The notes under the pieces were generated by a model. It did not search any database. It was given only the letters and a program-made list of their open reading frames with translations, and was not told the origin of the DNA. From contig VFJQ01000111.1 of the NCBI GenBank assembly GCA_009885995.1, forward strand, positions 1-64,000: a stretch of 64,000 nt of DNA, in the 5' to 3' direction. The DNA is from Verrucomicrobiota bacterium. Lineage in GTDB: Bacteria; Verrucomicrobiota; Verrucomicrobiia; Chthoniobacterales; Chthoniobacteraceae. This document shows, in pieces, positions 45,568-55,371 of the stretch (the first letter of the stretch is position 1; each line of letters begins with the position of its first letter). A program made the translations under genes and the position numbers.

Positions 45568-45582
45568 TGGCAGGCGCCATGC
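45568..45582 (+). promoter_or_regulatory. Possible sigma-54 (-24/-12) promoter upstream of the secretin gene
   Basis: TGGCAGGCGCCATGC has the sigma-54 hallmark GG-N10-GC (GG at 45,569-45,570 and GC at 45,581-45,582). It sits 39 bases before the ATG of the secretin gene, a plausible distance. The -12 part reads ATGC rather than TTGC. Type IV pilus and secretin genes are sometimes sigma-54 dependent, so the context fits. In G+C-rich DNA this pattern can arise by chance. Confidence 0.3.
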
Positions 45583-45621
45583 TTAATGCTGGAAATTCCA
45601 ACCTCGAAACCCAGCCACATT

Positions 45622-47346
45622 ATGAAGGTCAAACTGCCTCTCTTCGCCCTCAGTTCACTCACACTCGCCGCCTTGGGTCAATCACCCGCGCCGGCGCCGA
45701 TCGAGCCACCGGTGATCCCACCCGTCGCTCCCTCGCCCAGTGCTCCGGCCGCCCCGCCGACGGCCGTCCCTGCGCCGATCGAGCCGCCGATCACATTGCC
45801 GACGACGCCTTCGGTCCCGGGCGCTCTACCCGTGTTGCCCGGTGCTCCGGGGCTCGATCCGAGCTCGCAGGTCGGGCTGCCTCCGACGGCCACTCGCGCC
45901 AACGAATTCCAAGGCGATCCGATCGACCTCGTGCTTCGCACACTCGCGCGTCAGGCGAAGATCAACCTGGTCATCTCCGATAAGGTCACACTGTCCGGCG
46001 GCACGGTGACCATGCGCCTCGAAGACAAGACTCCGCGCGAGTCGATCGACATCATCGTCCAATCCAAGGGGCTCGTGATGGACGAACTCGCCGGTGTCTT
46101 CTTTGTGAAGACGCAGGAAGAGAAAGCGAAGGAGCCGACCGAGAGCGCCAGCTTCGTTCTCAGCTACGCACAGGCCAAAGACATCGTCCCGCTGCTGCAG
46201 ACCCAGCTCCAGAGCGGCATGGCCCCGCAGTTCGACCTGCGCACGAACACGGTCTTCTACCGCGAAGTGAAGTCGAACCTCGAGAAGATCCACCTCTTCC
46301 TTGAGACGATCGACAAGCCCACGCAGCAGGTGATGATCGAGGCGCGACTCGTCGAAGTGACGGCCAATCCGAAACAGAGCTACGGGATCAACTGGGCGGG
46401 CACCGTCGGTGGTTCCTCGACGCCGCAGACCTTCCAATACGGCGGATCGACCGCCTTGACAAACGGCGGTCAGGCCGACGCCGTTTCGGTCGACAGGAAC
46501 ACCGGCAAGCTCAACGCCTCTGACTTCTTCCTCAATGGCCAGACGACCGGCGGCTTCCTCGACGCATTGGCTGGCCAGTTCGCCATCCTCAGCGTGCCGC
46601 AGATGAGCGCGACGCTGCGGTTGCTCAATGAAGACCGCGATTCGGAATTCATCGCCAACCCACGCGTCGTCACCGCCAACAACCAGAAGGCGACAATCCA
46701 GATCACGCGTGCCCAGCCCGTGCCGCAGCTCAACTTCAACGAGCAGACCGCGCAGGCCGTGTTCAGCGGTTTCCAGGACAAGGAGTTCGGCAACAAGCTC
46801 GACGTCACGCCGATCATCAACAAAGACGAGTTCATCACCATGAACGTGAAGCCGGAGATCTCAAACAAGGTCGGCGACGCAACCTTCGTCTTCGGCGGCG
46901 CCGTCGTCACCAGCCCGGTCATCGACAAGCGCACACTCGAAAGCAACGTGCTCATCAAGAGTGGCGACACACTCGCCATCGGCGGCCTGCTGCAGGACGA
47001 GCAGGGCAAGGGCTCATCGAAAGTCCCGTTGCTCGGCGACATCCCCTTCGTCGGCTACCTCTTCCAGGAGAAGCTCAACGAACGCACCAAGCGCAACCTG
47101 CTCATCTTCGTGACGCCCACCGTCATCAAACAGGGCTACGGCACCGGCCTCGAGCATCAAGTCAGCGGCCTCTCCCACACCGGCGAGGAATACGCCGACC
47201 CGAACGGCTGGCGCAACAACGCCAAGGGCGCCGTGCGCATCGTGCCCACCTCGCACCGCTCCGTCGCCGCCGACGTCCCGAAGCCGGGCATCCCGAAAGC
47301 CCCGAAGAAGACGGGCTACAAAGTCAGCGCCGAGACCCCGAAATAG
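45622..47346 (+). CDS. Type II/IV secretin (GspD/PilQ-like)
   Basis: This 574-residue outer-membrane channel protein starts at the ATG at 45,622, before a signal peptide (LFALSSLTLAALG). Residues 20-90 are a Pro/Ala-rich linker. An STN-like and N-domain region follows (LARQAKINLVISDKVTLSGG, VQSKGLVMDELAGVFFVK). The secretin domain begins near residue 320 and ends with the signature VPLLGDIPFVGYLFQ. The C-terminus is Lys/Pro-rich. Together with a pilus or type II system it would form the exit pore. No other pilus or secretion genes lie near, so the system type is not determined. A terminator follows it. Confidence 0.88.
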   Translation: MKVKLPLFALSSLTLAALGQSPAPAPIEPPVIPPVAPSPSAPAAPPTAVPAPIEPPITLPTTPSVPGALPVLPGAPGLDPSSQVGLPPTATRANEFQGDPIDLVLRTLARQAKINLVISDKVTLSGGTVTMRLEDKTPRESIDIIVQSKGLVMDELAGVFFVKTQEEKAKEPTESASFVLSYAQAKDIVPLLQTQLQSGMAPQFDLRTNTVFYREVKSNLEKIHLFLETIDKPTQQVMIEARLVEVTANPKQSYGINWAGTVGGSSTPQTFQYGGSTALTNGGQADAVSVDRNTGKLNASDFFLNGQTTGGFLDALAGQFAILSVPQMSATLRLLNEDRDSEFIANPRVVTANNQKATIQITRAQPVPQLNFNEQTAQAVFSGFQDKEFGNKLDVTPIINKDEFITMNVKPEISNKVGDATFVFGGAVVTSPVIDKRTLESNVLIKSGDTLAIGGLLQDEQGKGSSKVPLLGDIPFVGYLFQEKLNERTKRNLLIFVTPTVIKQGYGTGLEHQVSGLSHTGEEYADPNGWRNNAKGAVRIVPTSHRSVAADVPKPGIPKAPKKTGYKVSAETPK

Positions 47347-47398
47347 TCCCGACCTCGCGGTGCCCGCGGCCTGCGGGGACAACTTAGCGAACACACAG

Positions 47399-47442
47399 CG
47401 CCGGTTCCGACCCCTCTGCGCGCGGAACCGGCGTTGGTTTTT
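47399..47442 (+). terminator. Rho-independent terminator after the secretin gene
   Basis: Perfect arms CGCCGGTTCC (47,399-47,408) and GGAACCGGCG (47,424-47,433) flank a G+C-rich loop and are followed by TTGGTTTTT. It lies 53 bases after the secretin stop and about 50 bases before the start of the beta-helix gene. Confidence 0.75.
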
Positions 47443-47493
47443 CGGCAAGATTCGACTCGTCGTCGCGGGGCCTCGTGGATTGATCGATCGCCC

Positions 47494-50097
47494 ATGTTTC
47501 GCGCTCTCCTTTTCCTCCTCACCGCCGCCAGCACCGCCGTCGCGATCGAAATCAGCGTCTCGTCGGCCGGCCCCATCACCAGCCTCGCTGTGGCGCGGGA
47601 TGCGGTGAGGCAGGCGCGAGCGGGTGGCGACCAAAGCGCCGCGCGCGTCGTCGTCGCCGACGGCATCTATGCGCTGACCGAGCCTGTCGTCTTCGAGCCG
47701 CAGGACAGCGGGCTCAGCTTCGAGGCCGCGCCGGGCGCGAAGCCGGTCATCACCGGCGGGCGAAAGATCGCGGGTTGGCGCGAGGAAGGCGGACTGTGGG
47801 TGGCGAACGTCGATCCGGCGTGGCGTTTCGAGGCGTTGTGGATCAATGGCGAGCGAGCCACGCGGGCGCGCACGCCGAACAAAGGCTTCGTGCAGGCGAC
47901 GGGCCAGCCGACAGAACTGCTCCCCGGCGTGACCTCGAAGGGCGAGGCGAACCACGTGATGCTCGCGGTCGAACCCGAAGCGACCCAGCCACTCGAAGCA
48001 CTCTCCGAGACCGAGTTGCACGAAGTGAACGTCAACGTCCGCTTCTCGTGGGACATGCAGCGGCATCGCGTCGCCGGCGTGCGCGCGAGCGATGGCACGC
48101 TCCAATTCACCGCCGGCCTGCACCGCGCATTCTTCAGCCTCGAGCCCTACCACAATGTCCGACTCGAAAACTTCCGCGCCGCGCTGGACGCGCCGGGCGA
48201 GTGGTTCCGCGCGCTCGACGGCACCGTCTTCTACATGCCGCTGCCGGGGCAAAAACTCGCCGGCCTCGACGCCTGGGCGCCCGTCGCGGAGCAGTGGCTC
48301 GTCTTCCGCGGCGACGCGGAGAAGCAGCAACTCGTCAGCGACATCACCTTTCGCGGCCTCGCGTTTCGCCATCTCGGCTGGACGCTGCCCAACGACGGCG
48401 CCGCGTTCGGCCAGGCGGAATCCGCACTCGGAGCCGGAGTCGAGGCCGATGGCGCGCGCGGGTTGCGCTTCGAGGATTGTGAATTCGCGCACACGCTCAC
48501 CAACGCGATCTGGCTCCGCCACGGCGTGCGCGACGTGGCGCTCGCGCGCTGCCGCATCCACGATCTCGGCGCCGGCGGCGTGAAGATCGGCGAGACAAAA
48601 ATCCCCGCGAAACCCGAGGCCGAGACCGGCGGCGTCACGATCGAAGACACGATCATTCACGGCGGCGGCCGCTACTTCCCCGGCGCGATCGGCGTCGTCA
48701 TTTTCCATTCGAACGACAACACCATCCGCCACTGCGACATCGCGGACTTCTACTACTCGGCGATCAGCATCGGCTGGACGTGGGGCTACAAGGCCACGCC
48801 TTGCCGGAACAACCATGTCGAATTCTGCCATCTCCACCATCTCGGCTGGGGCGAGATGAGCGACATGGGCGCGGTCTATACGCTCGGCCCGCAGCCCGGC
48901 ACATGGATCAAGAACTGCCACGTCCACGACATCGCCTGCTCGAGCTACGGCGGTTGGGGGCTCTACAATGACGAAGGCTCCACCGGCATCGTGTGGGAAA
49001 ACAACCTCGTCCACCGCACGCAAGGCGGCGGCTACCACCAGCACTACGGGCGCGGTAACGTGATCCGAAACAACATCTTCGCCTTCAACCGCGAGTTCCA
49101 GGTCCGCCGCAGCAAGCCTGAGGAGTTTCCCGCCTTCCTCTTCGAGCAAAACATCGTGCTGTGGAGCGAAGACCGCGCCTTCGGGCACGTGGACAAGAAC
49201 TGGTTCGACGGCCGCGTCTTCGTGAACCGAAACCTCTACTGGCGCACCAGCGGGACGGCGAATGAGTTCGGCGGCAAGACGTGGCAGGACTGGCGTCTCG
49301 AAGGTCACGACGCGGAGTCGATCATCGCCGATCCGCTCTTCGTCGATGCCGCGGGCGGCAACTGGGATCTGCGTCCGGAATCCCCGGCGAAGCAAATCGG
49401 CTTCACGCCTTTCGACTGGCGCGCCGCCGGCGTGCGCGGCGAGGAGGCCTGGAGAAATCTCGCCGCGACCGCGTATCCGCCCGTCACCTTCCCGGAGAAA
49501 CCCAAGCCCCGCCCGCTCACGCTGCGCGAAGGTTTCGAGACCACCGCGCTCGGCGCCAAGCCCGCGAACGGTGCGCGCGTGAGCAAGACGATCGACGGCA
49601 TCATGGGCGTCGCCGCGGGTGGCAGCAAAGGCGAGCGCGGCCTCGAGCTGCGCGATGCGCCGGGCATCACGCCGGCCTACGAGCCGCACTTCTATTACAT
49701 CCCGCACCACGAGACCGGGCTCACGCGCGTGAGCTTCGACGTGAAGCTCGATCCCGACTACTCGCTCAACTACGAATGGCGCGACGACGCACAGCCCTAC
49801 CGCACCGGCCCTCAGCTCATCTTCGAGCAGGGCCAGGTGAAGGCGAATGGACGCACGCTCATCGACCTGCCAGCCGAGGGCTGGCTGCACGTCGAGGTCG
49901 AGGCACAGCTCGGTGAGCAGTGCGACGCGACGTGGACATGCACGCTCGTCGCACCCGGCCAGGAGCCGCAGAAGTTCGCGGGTCTCAAGTTTTCCAAGCC
50001 CGGGATGCGCAAGCTCGACTGGCTCGGCTGGTCTTCCAACGGCAAGACCGCAGCGAAGGCGTGGCTCGACGAGATCGTCGTCGAAAACAAACCCTAG
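47494..50097 (+). CDS. Secreted right-handed parallel beta-helix protein (GH141-like)
   Basis: This 867-residue exported protein has a signal peptide (LLFLLTAASTAVA). Residues 25-560 show repeated beta-helix coils with clusters of Asn, Gly and His (NTIRHCDIADF, NNHVEFCHLHHLGWGEMSDMG, NCHVHDIACSSYGGWGLY). The order resembles pectate-lyase-like and GH141-type glycosidases. The C-terminal 180 residues are a jelly-roll or LamG-like module (RVSFDVKLDPDYSLNYEWRD). It likely cleaves a complex extracellular polysaccharide. Substrate unknown. The start was chosen before the signal peptide. Confidence 0.78.
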   Translation: MFRALLFLLTAASTAVAIEISVSSAGPITSLAVARDAVRQARAGGDQSAARVVVADGIYALTEPVVFEPQDSGLSFEAAPGAKPVITGGRKIAGWREEGGLWVANVDPAWRFEALWINGERATRARTPNKGFVQATGQPTELLPGVTSKGEANHVMLAVEPEATQPLEALSETELHEVNVNVRFSWDMQRHRVAGVRASDGTLQFTAGLHRAFFSLEPYHNVRLENFRAALDAPGEWFRALDGTVFYMPLPGQKLAGLDAWAPVAEQWLVFRGDAEKQQLVSDITFRGLAFRHLGWTLPNDGAAFGQAESALGAGVEADGARGLRFEDCEFAHTLTNAIWLRHGVRDVALARCRIHDLGAGGVKIGETKIPAKPEAETGGVTIEDTIIHGGGRYFPGAIGVVIFHSNDNTIRHCDIADFYYSAISIGWTWGYKATPCRNNHVEFCHLHHLGWGEMSDMGAVYTLGPQPGTWIKNCHVHDIACSSYGGWGLYNDEGSTGIVWENNLVHRTQGGGYHQHYGRGNVIRNNIFAFNREFQVRRSKPEEFPAFLFEQNIVLWSEDRAFGHVDKNWFDGRVFVNRNLYWRTSGTANEFGGKTWQDWRLEGHDAESIIADPLFVDAAGGNWDLRPESPAKQIGFTPFDWRAAGVRGEEAWRNLAATAYPPVTFPEKPKPRPLTLREGFETTALGAKPANGARVSKTIDGIMGVAAGGSKGERGLELRDAPGITPAYEPHFYYIPHHETGLTRVSFDVKLDPDYSLNYEWRDDAQPYRTGPQLIFEQGQVKANGRTLIDLPAEGWLHVEVEAQLGEQCDATWTCTLVAPGQEPQKFAGLKFSKPGMRKLDWLGWSSNGKTAAKAWLDEIVVENKP

Positions 50098-51485
50098 CGC
50101 GCCCCTGCCCCGCTCAGCACCACCGGCACCGTCCGCAGCAGGATGCGCGCGTCGAGCCACAGGCTCCAGTTGTCGATGTATTCGAGGTCCATGCGCACCC
50201 ACTGCTCGAAGCTCTTCACCTCGTTGCGCCCGCTGATCTGCCACAGGCACGTCAGGCCCGGCTTCATCGAGAGGCGACGGCGCTGCGCGGGCGTCTCGAA
50301 TTTCTCCACCTCGTAGAGCGGCAGCGGACGCGGGCCGACGAGACTCATTTCGCCGCGCAGCACGTTCCAAAGCTGCGGCAGTTCATCCATCGACGTGCGC
50401 CGCAGCAGCTTCCCGATGCCCGTCACGCGCGGATCCTTCTCCATCTTGAAGACCGGGCCGCTCATCTGGTTGAACTTCTGCAGCTCCTCATGCTGCATCT
50501 CCGCGTCGGTCACCATCGTGCGGAATTTCAGCATCGTGAACGCCCGCCCATGCCGCCCTGCGCGCTCCTGGCGGAAAAAGATCGGCCCCGGCGACGTGAA
50601 GCGAATCGCCGCGGCGATGAGCACGAAAAGCGGCGATGCCGCGAGGATACCGATGAGCGCGCCGATCCGGTCGATGAGGTCCTTGCAAAGCAGCGCCCAA
50701 GTCAGCGCGGGCGTCGTGCGGATCACGAGCACCGGCCGGCCCGCGAGCGTATCGAAGTCCGGCCGCGCGATGCTCGTGCGGATGAAGTCAGCCATCACCC
50801 ACGCCTCGACGCCCTCGATCTCGCAGGCCGAGATGTATTCCTGCATCCGCGAAAGATCCGCGTGTGCGCTGGCGAAGAGCACGCGCCCGACGCTGTGCTC
50901 GTGCAGCGCGCGCACCAGTTCGGACACGGGCTGCCACGTCGGGTTGATCTCCGCGACCACTTCAAACTCCTGCTTCAACTCCAGCGGCAGCGACGCCTTC
51001 AACTCCGCGACATCCGGCCCGCCGCCGACGAACACCACGCGCTCGCGAAACGACTCCGCCTTCAACCGGCGACGATAGCGCGTAATCGAAAGCCGCTCGC
51101 GCAGCAGCAGCGCGCCACCGCCGAGGACGACGAAGAGCGGCATCACCGCGCGGCTCGGCACATCGAGCCGGAAGAAATACGCCGCCGCCGCAATGATGAC
51201 CCCGAGCCAGAACGCCGAGCGCGCGAGCTGCTCGAGCGAACGGCCCAGCGTCTTTTGCAGCGGATGCGCGTAGAAGCCCTGCATCTCGAGGATGATCGGC
51301 CCGAACGGCATGATCACAAAAAGCAGCCACTGGAAATCGCTGAACGGACCGATCGGCTTGTTGAGGAAAATCCAATCGCTGCCGACGAACCGCAGCGCGT
51401 GAGCGAACCAAAACGCGACGGACATGAGCAATCCATCGATGATCTGCTGGGACTGGAGGTGGAGTTCCTGGCGGCGGCCAAGCAT
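50094..51485 (-). CDS. Polyprenyl-phosphate sugar phosphotransferase (WbaP/WcaJ-like)
   Basis: This 463-residue inner-membrane enzyme attaches the first sugar phosphate to undecaprenyl phosphate in exopolysaccharide or O-antigen synthesis. Four membrane helices lie in the first 120 residues. A CoA-binding-like middle follows (VVFVGGGPDVAELK). The fifth membrane segment and the catalytic bacterial sugar-transferase domain come next, with hallmark segments PIFFRQERAGRHGRAF, KFRTM, SMDELPQLWNVLRGEMSLVGPRP and KPGLTCLWQISGR. Start at 51,485; an upstream in-frame ATG adds a poorly conserved extension. It is divergent from aroD. Confidence 0.92.
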   Translation of the reverse strand: MLGRRQELHLQSQQIIDGLLMSVAFWFAHALRFVGSDWIFLNKPIGPFSDFQWLLFVIMPFGPIILEMQGFYAHPLQKTLGRSLEQLARSAFWLGVIIAAAAYFFRLDVPSRAVMPLFVVLGGGALLLRERLSITRYRRRLKAESFRERVVFVGGGPDVAELKASLPLELKQEFEVVAEINPTWQPVSELVRALHEHSVGRVLFASAHADLSRMQEYISACEIEGVEAWVMADFIRTSIARPDFDTLAGRPVLVIRTTPALTWALLCKDLIDRIGALIGILAASPLFVLIAAAIRFTSPGPIFFRQERAGRHGRAFTMLKFRTMVTDAEMQHEELQKFNQMSGPVFKMEKDPRVTGIGKLLRRTSMDELPQLWNVLRGEMSLVGPRPLPLYEVEKFETPAQRRRLSMKPGLTCLWQISGRNEVKSFEQWVRMDLEYIDNWSLWLDARILLRTVPVVLSGAGAR

Positions 51486-51547
51486 GAAACGTGTCGCGGC
51501 TCCGGCTTTGCCAGAGCGCACCGATACGGATAGTGAAGCCGCGCCAG

Positions 51548-52234
51548 ATGACCAGTCCTTTACCACGCACGCCGGCGACCGTCGGCACGATCCACTCCCC
51601 CGCCGCCCTGCGCGAAGCGCTCGACCTGCCGCTCGGCGCCGTCGATTTCCTCGAAGTGCGCGTCGATCACTTCGTAGGCGACCTCGCCTCGCTGCGCCGC
51701 GCACTACCAAAACTGAAGGCCCCGCTCATCGTCACCGTGCGCCACCCCGCCGAGGGCGGCGCCGCGAAGCTCGGCTACGCGGTGCGCGCCGCGCTCTACC
51801 GCGAGTTTCTGCCAGCCGCCGCATTCATCGACATCGAGCTGCGCAGCGCGCGCGCCCTGCGCGCCGTGCTCGATGAGGCGAAGGACGCGCGGGTCAACCG
51901 CATCGTCTCCTGGCACAATTTCGCGACCACTCCATCGGTCGAAAAGCTGCGCGCCCGCTGGCTGGCTGCGCGCGCATTTTCGCCCGACATCATCAAGTTC
52001 GCCACGCGCGCCCGCACCGCCGCGCACCTCGCCACGCTGCTCTCGTTCTTCGCCCGCGCGCCGAGGAAGCCCGCACTCAGCCTCATGGGCATGAAAGAAT
52101 TTGGCCAGATCAGCCGCCTCGCGCTCGCCGCCGCCGGCAGCGTGCTGAACTACGGCTACCTCGGCGAATGCCAGGTGCCCGGCCAGTGGCCCGCGCCGGT
52201 GCTCTACGAGCGCCTCGCCGAGCTACGCGCGTAA
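51548..52234 (+). CDS. aroD: Type I 3-dehydroquinate dehydratase
   Basis: This 228-residue enzyme dehydrates 3-dehydroquinate in the shikimate pathway through a Schiff base. E in FLEVRVDHF and H in SWHNF are the catalytic acid/base pair. K in DIIKFATRA forms the Schiff base, and R and Q residues lie in KEFGQISR. The start at 51,548 is chosen; upstream in-frame codons lack conservation. The gene is divergent from the sugar transferase gene, with 62 bases between the starts. Other aro genes are absent here. Confidence 0.9.
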   Translation: MTSPLPRTPATVGTIHSPAALREALDLPLGAVDFLEVRVDHFVGDLASLRRALPKLKAPLIVTVRHPAEGGAAKLGYAVRAALYREFLPAAAFIDIELRSARALRAVLDEAKDARVNRIVSWHNFATTPSVEKLRARWLAARAFSPDIIKFATRARTAAHLATLLSFFARAPRKPALSLMGMKEFGQISRLALAAAGSVLNYGYLGECQVPGQWPAPVLYERLAELRA

Positions 52235-52257
52235 AAACTCTCGCGCCGCACGCTGCG

Positions 52258-53150
52258 TCACGGCTTGGCCGCGGTGTATTTCAAATCATCGACGTAGATC
52301 TTCACCATCTGTCCGCCGGCTTGCGACGTGAACAGGCCGAAGCGGTCGAGACTCGCGCCCTGCTTTATCTGCCCGGGCTTGAGCGCGAGTGTCGCGGACT
52401 CCTTGCCCAGCGTCACCCGCATCTCCCCGTGGCCACCGTTCGCCGCGGGATCATAGACCAGCGACCAGTCGAAGAGCTTGCCGGGCGTAATCACCGGGCC
52501 TTGATCGACTTTGCCTTTCGTTCCCATCGCTGTGGCGAACTGCGGGATGAAGTAGTGGCCGATCCGCGTGGGGCCGCCGACGTGGATGCCCATGAAATTG
52601 CCCGCTTCATCCGGTGACTTGTCTTTGCTGGAGCTATTGAACCAGCCGATATGCATATCGGAATCGGGGCCGGCCGTGACAAGCTTCACCTTGCCGCGCG
52701 CTTCGAGCCGCTGGTCGAGGTCCAGCAGACCGACCCGATCCGCGTAGTAACCGAATGCACCGCTGCGCCACAAGCCGCCGCCGGCTTCCCCTGCGGTGCC
52801 GCCCGCATGAGTCGTGGCGCTGAAACCGAAATCGTGTGCGCCGACGACTTCGCGATCCTCATACGTGGTGCGATTGCCGTCACCGGCCCAACCCGGATCC
52901 CAGGCGAAGTCTTCGCCGCGTCCGTCGATCTGCACGTCATCGAAGAACATCGTCGCCGCACCGCCGGACTTCATCATGTTCAGCACCCCGAAGCGATCGA
53001 AGGTCGCGCCTTCCTGACGAAAGCCGGGCGTGAGATCGACGGTAAACGTGGTGGTGTTTGGGAAACGCGCATGCGCCTCCTTCTCGGAATTCTCCGGCAG
53101 CACGCCGTAGTTCTCGGCCGTGTGCGTATCGCTGCGCATCGTGAACGTGA
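52258..53150 (-). pseudogene. C-terminal remnant of a secreted concanavalin-like protein, fused out of frame
   Basis: From about 53,150 down, one frame encodes about 295 residues of a secreted-type protein: ENYGVLPENSEKEAHARFP, TFDRFGVLNMMKSGGAA, VGAHDFGFSATTHAGG, DMHIGWFNSSSKDKSPDEAGNF, and the ending GGQMVKIYVDDLKY. The segments pair like two copies of a concanavalin-like jelly-roll. There is no signal peptide or N-terminus. In the upstream DNA the frame runs into the DUF1501 gene in a different frame. It is therefore the 3' part of a gene whose 5' part has been deleted. The family is not named with certainty. Confidence 0.7.
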
Positions 53151-54016
53151 TCCGGCACCTGCGACTGCATGCGGAAGGCCAGCTCGCAAGCCTCCATCCG
53201 CGCCGCAAGATCGTTCTGATGCGGGAAGCGCGAGAGGTCGCCGCGGTTCAGTTCCGCAATGAGATCGAGGTTCGCGCGCTGCACATCCGCCGTCACGCCC
53301 ACGGGCGGATTCAGGTCGAGAATCGGCGAGCCGCTCGGCCGCAGCGGCGTGCCTTGGAACTGCGCGGGCAGAAACCCGTTCGACCAATTCGCCGACCCGC
53401 CCTGCGGAAACGCGCCCTCCGGCAGCACCACGAAACTCGGCAGGTTCTCGTTGATCGAGCCGAGCCCATAAGTCGTCCACGCACCGACGCTCGGATCGCC
53501 ACCGAAGCGGTTGCCGGTGTTCATCTGATAGCACGCCGTCGGGTGATCCACGCTGTCCACCTGGCAGCCGCGATAGACGCACAGTTCGTCCGCGTGCTGC
53601 GCGAGGTGCGAGAAGTGATCGCACATCCACAGCCCGCTCTGCCCGTGCTGCGCAAACTGAAACGGCGACTGCACATAGTAGCGTTTTCCTCCCGACATCG
53701 CCGACGCGAATTTATCGTCGCGCGTGAACTCCTTCATGTGCATCGCCGCGAGCTTCGGCTTCGGGTCGAACGTATCGATGTGCGACGGCCCTCCTTCCAT
53801 GAACAGGTAGATGCACGCCTTCGCCTTGCTCGCGCGATGCGGACACGCCTGGTTCGGGGCCGGAAAGCGCGCCGCGCAAAACTCGTGGCCGCACGAGCGG
53901 GCCTCGGCGGCGAGCATCGCATTGAAAGCCGTCGTGCCGAGCGTGGCGCCGAGGCCATAGAGAAAGTCGCGCCGCGAGAAGCGACCACCGTGCATTGGAG
54001 TGCAGGAGCAATTCAT
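53150..54016 (-). pseudogene. DUF1501 protein, 5' fragment
   Basis: Starting at the ATG at 54,016 the frame encodes about 289 residues of a DUF1501 (sulfatase-fold) protein: twin-arginine signal RRDFLYGLGA, then KACIYLFMEGGPSHIDTFDPKP, ADELCVYRGCQVDSVDHPTACYQMNTG, DLAARMEACELAFRMQSQVPD. Family members usually run to about 450 to 480 residues, so roughly the C-terminal third is missing. After VPD the match stops, at about 53,150, and the sequence continues in another frame as a different protein. DUF1501 genes normally sit beside DUF1553/DUF1549 genes in PVC bacteria; none is here. Confidence 0.8.
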
Positions 54017-54155
54017 GACCATGAAAAGAAAGCTGGGGAACAAGCGTTGGCTACCCATTCGGAGCGCCTCGGCCTCGTCATCGTCGCGGTGAAAAACCAT
54101 CGCAAGCCGCGCGACCTTTCCCTAAGCAGCGCAGGTCATACCCGCTCCTCCCACC

Positions 54156-55367
54156 ATGCAAACCGCCCTCAAGATCAAGCTCTCCTCGTTCATGTTCCTC
54201 CAGTATTTCATCTGGGGCGCCTGGTATGTGAGCATGGGCGCTTACCTCGCGAACACGCTCAAGTTCGAGGGCGCGCAGATCGGCCTCGCGTATGGCGCGT
54301 TCGCGATCGGCGCGATGATCTCGCCGTTCATCGTCGGTTTGATTGCGGATCGCTTCTTCGCGTCCGAAAAGCTCCTCGCCGTGCTCGGCATCCTCGGCGG
54401 TGCCGTGCTGTGCGCGCTGCCGCAGTGCCAGGACTTCGGGAGCTTCTACCCGATGCTCATCCTCTACTGCGCGCTCTACGTGCCCACGCTCGCGCTGGGC
54501 AACTCGCTCTCGCTTCACCACCTCGAGAATCCCAAGACCGACTTCCCGCGCGTGAAGATGCTCTCCGCCGTCGGCTGGATCGCCGGACTCTTCGCGCTCA
54601 ACCTGCTCAAGGGCGCGGAGTCGCCCATCCAGTTCTACCTCGCGGGCGGCGCGTCCATCGCCTTCGGCCTGTTCTCCCTCGCGCTGCCGCACACGCCGCC
54701 GATGAAGACGGGAGCCGACGTGAAGATGAGCGAGATCCTCGGCCTCGATGCGCTCGCGCTGCTGAAGAAGCCGTCCTTCGCCATCTTCATCCTGTGCATG
54801 TTTCTCATCTGCATCCCGCTCTACTTCTACTTCGTGAACCTCGGCATCTACCTCACCGAGCTAAAGTGGGAGAACATGCTCGTGAAGACCTCCTACGCGC
54901 AGATTTCGGATGTCTGCTTCTTCCTGCTGCTGCCGCTGTTCCTGCGGAAGCTCGGCTACAAGATCACCATCTTCATGGGCATCGCGTGCTGGGTCGTGCG
55001 CTACTTCGCGCTCAGCAGCAGCGTCGGCGCGGGCGCGGCGCAGACGGCGCTCATCTTCACTGCCATCCTGCTCCACGGCGCATGCTACGACTTTCTCTTC
55101 ATCGCCGGCCAACTCTACGTGGATGATGAAGCCAACGAGCGCATCCGCGGCGCAGCGCAGGGCTTCATCGCATTCATTCTCTGGGGCGTCGGCGCCTTTG
55201 TCGGCACGCTGCTCGCGGGGAAAGTGCTCGCCGCGCACGCGCTCGCGACTCCGGTGAATGGTTTCGCCCACGACTGGAAAGCCATCTGGCAGACGCCCGC
55301 ATGGGGCGCAGCCGCGGTGCTCGTGATCTTCGTCATCTTCTTCCGCGAGCCGGCGAAGAGTCGCTAG
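54156..55367 (+). CDS. MFS transporter, nucleoside:H+ symporter-like
   Basis: This 403-residue inner-membrane protein has about 12 hydrophobic segments. Conserved parts such as LSSFMFLQYFIWGAWYVSMG, SPFIVGLIADRFF, and YVPTLALGNSLSLHH resemble the NupG/XapB nucleoside-proton symporter group common in PVC and Bacteroidetes genomes. The actual substrate is unknown. The start ATG is at 54,156; upstream is a region divergent from the DUF1501 fragment. Confidence 0.85.
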   Translation: MQTALKIKLSSFMFLQYFIWGAWYVSMGAYLANTLKFEGAQIGLAYGAFAIGAMISPFIVGLIADRFFASEKLLAVLGILGGAVLCALPQCQDFGSFYPMLILYCALYVPTLALGNSLSLHHLENPKTDFPRVKMLSAVGWIAGLFALNLLKGAESPIQFYLAGGASIAFGLFSLALPHTPPMKTGADVKMSEILGLDALALLKKPSFAIFILCMFLICIPLYFYFVNLGIYLTELKWENMLVKTSYAQISDVCFFLLLPLFLRKLGYKITIFMGIACWVVRYFALSSSVGAGAAQTALIFTAILLHGACYDFLFIAGQLYVDDEANERIRGAAQGFIAFILWGVGAFVGTLLAGKVLAAHALATPVNGFAHDWKAIWQTPAWGAAAVLVIFVIFFREPAKSR

Positions 55368-55371
55368 CTCG

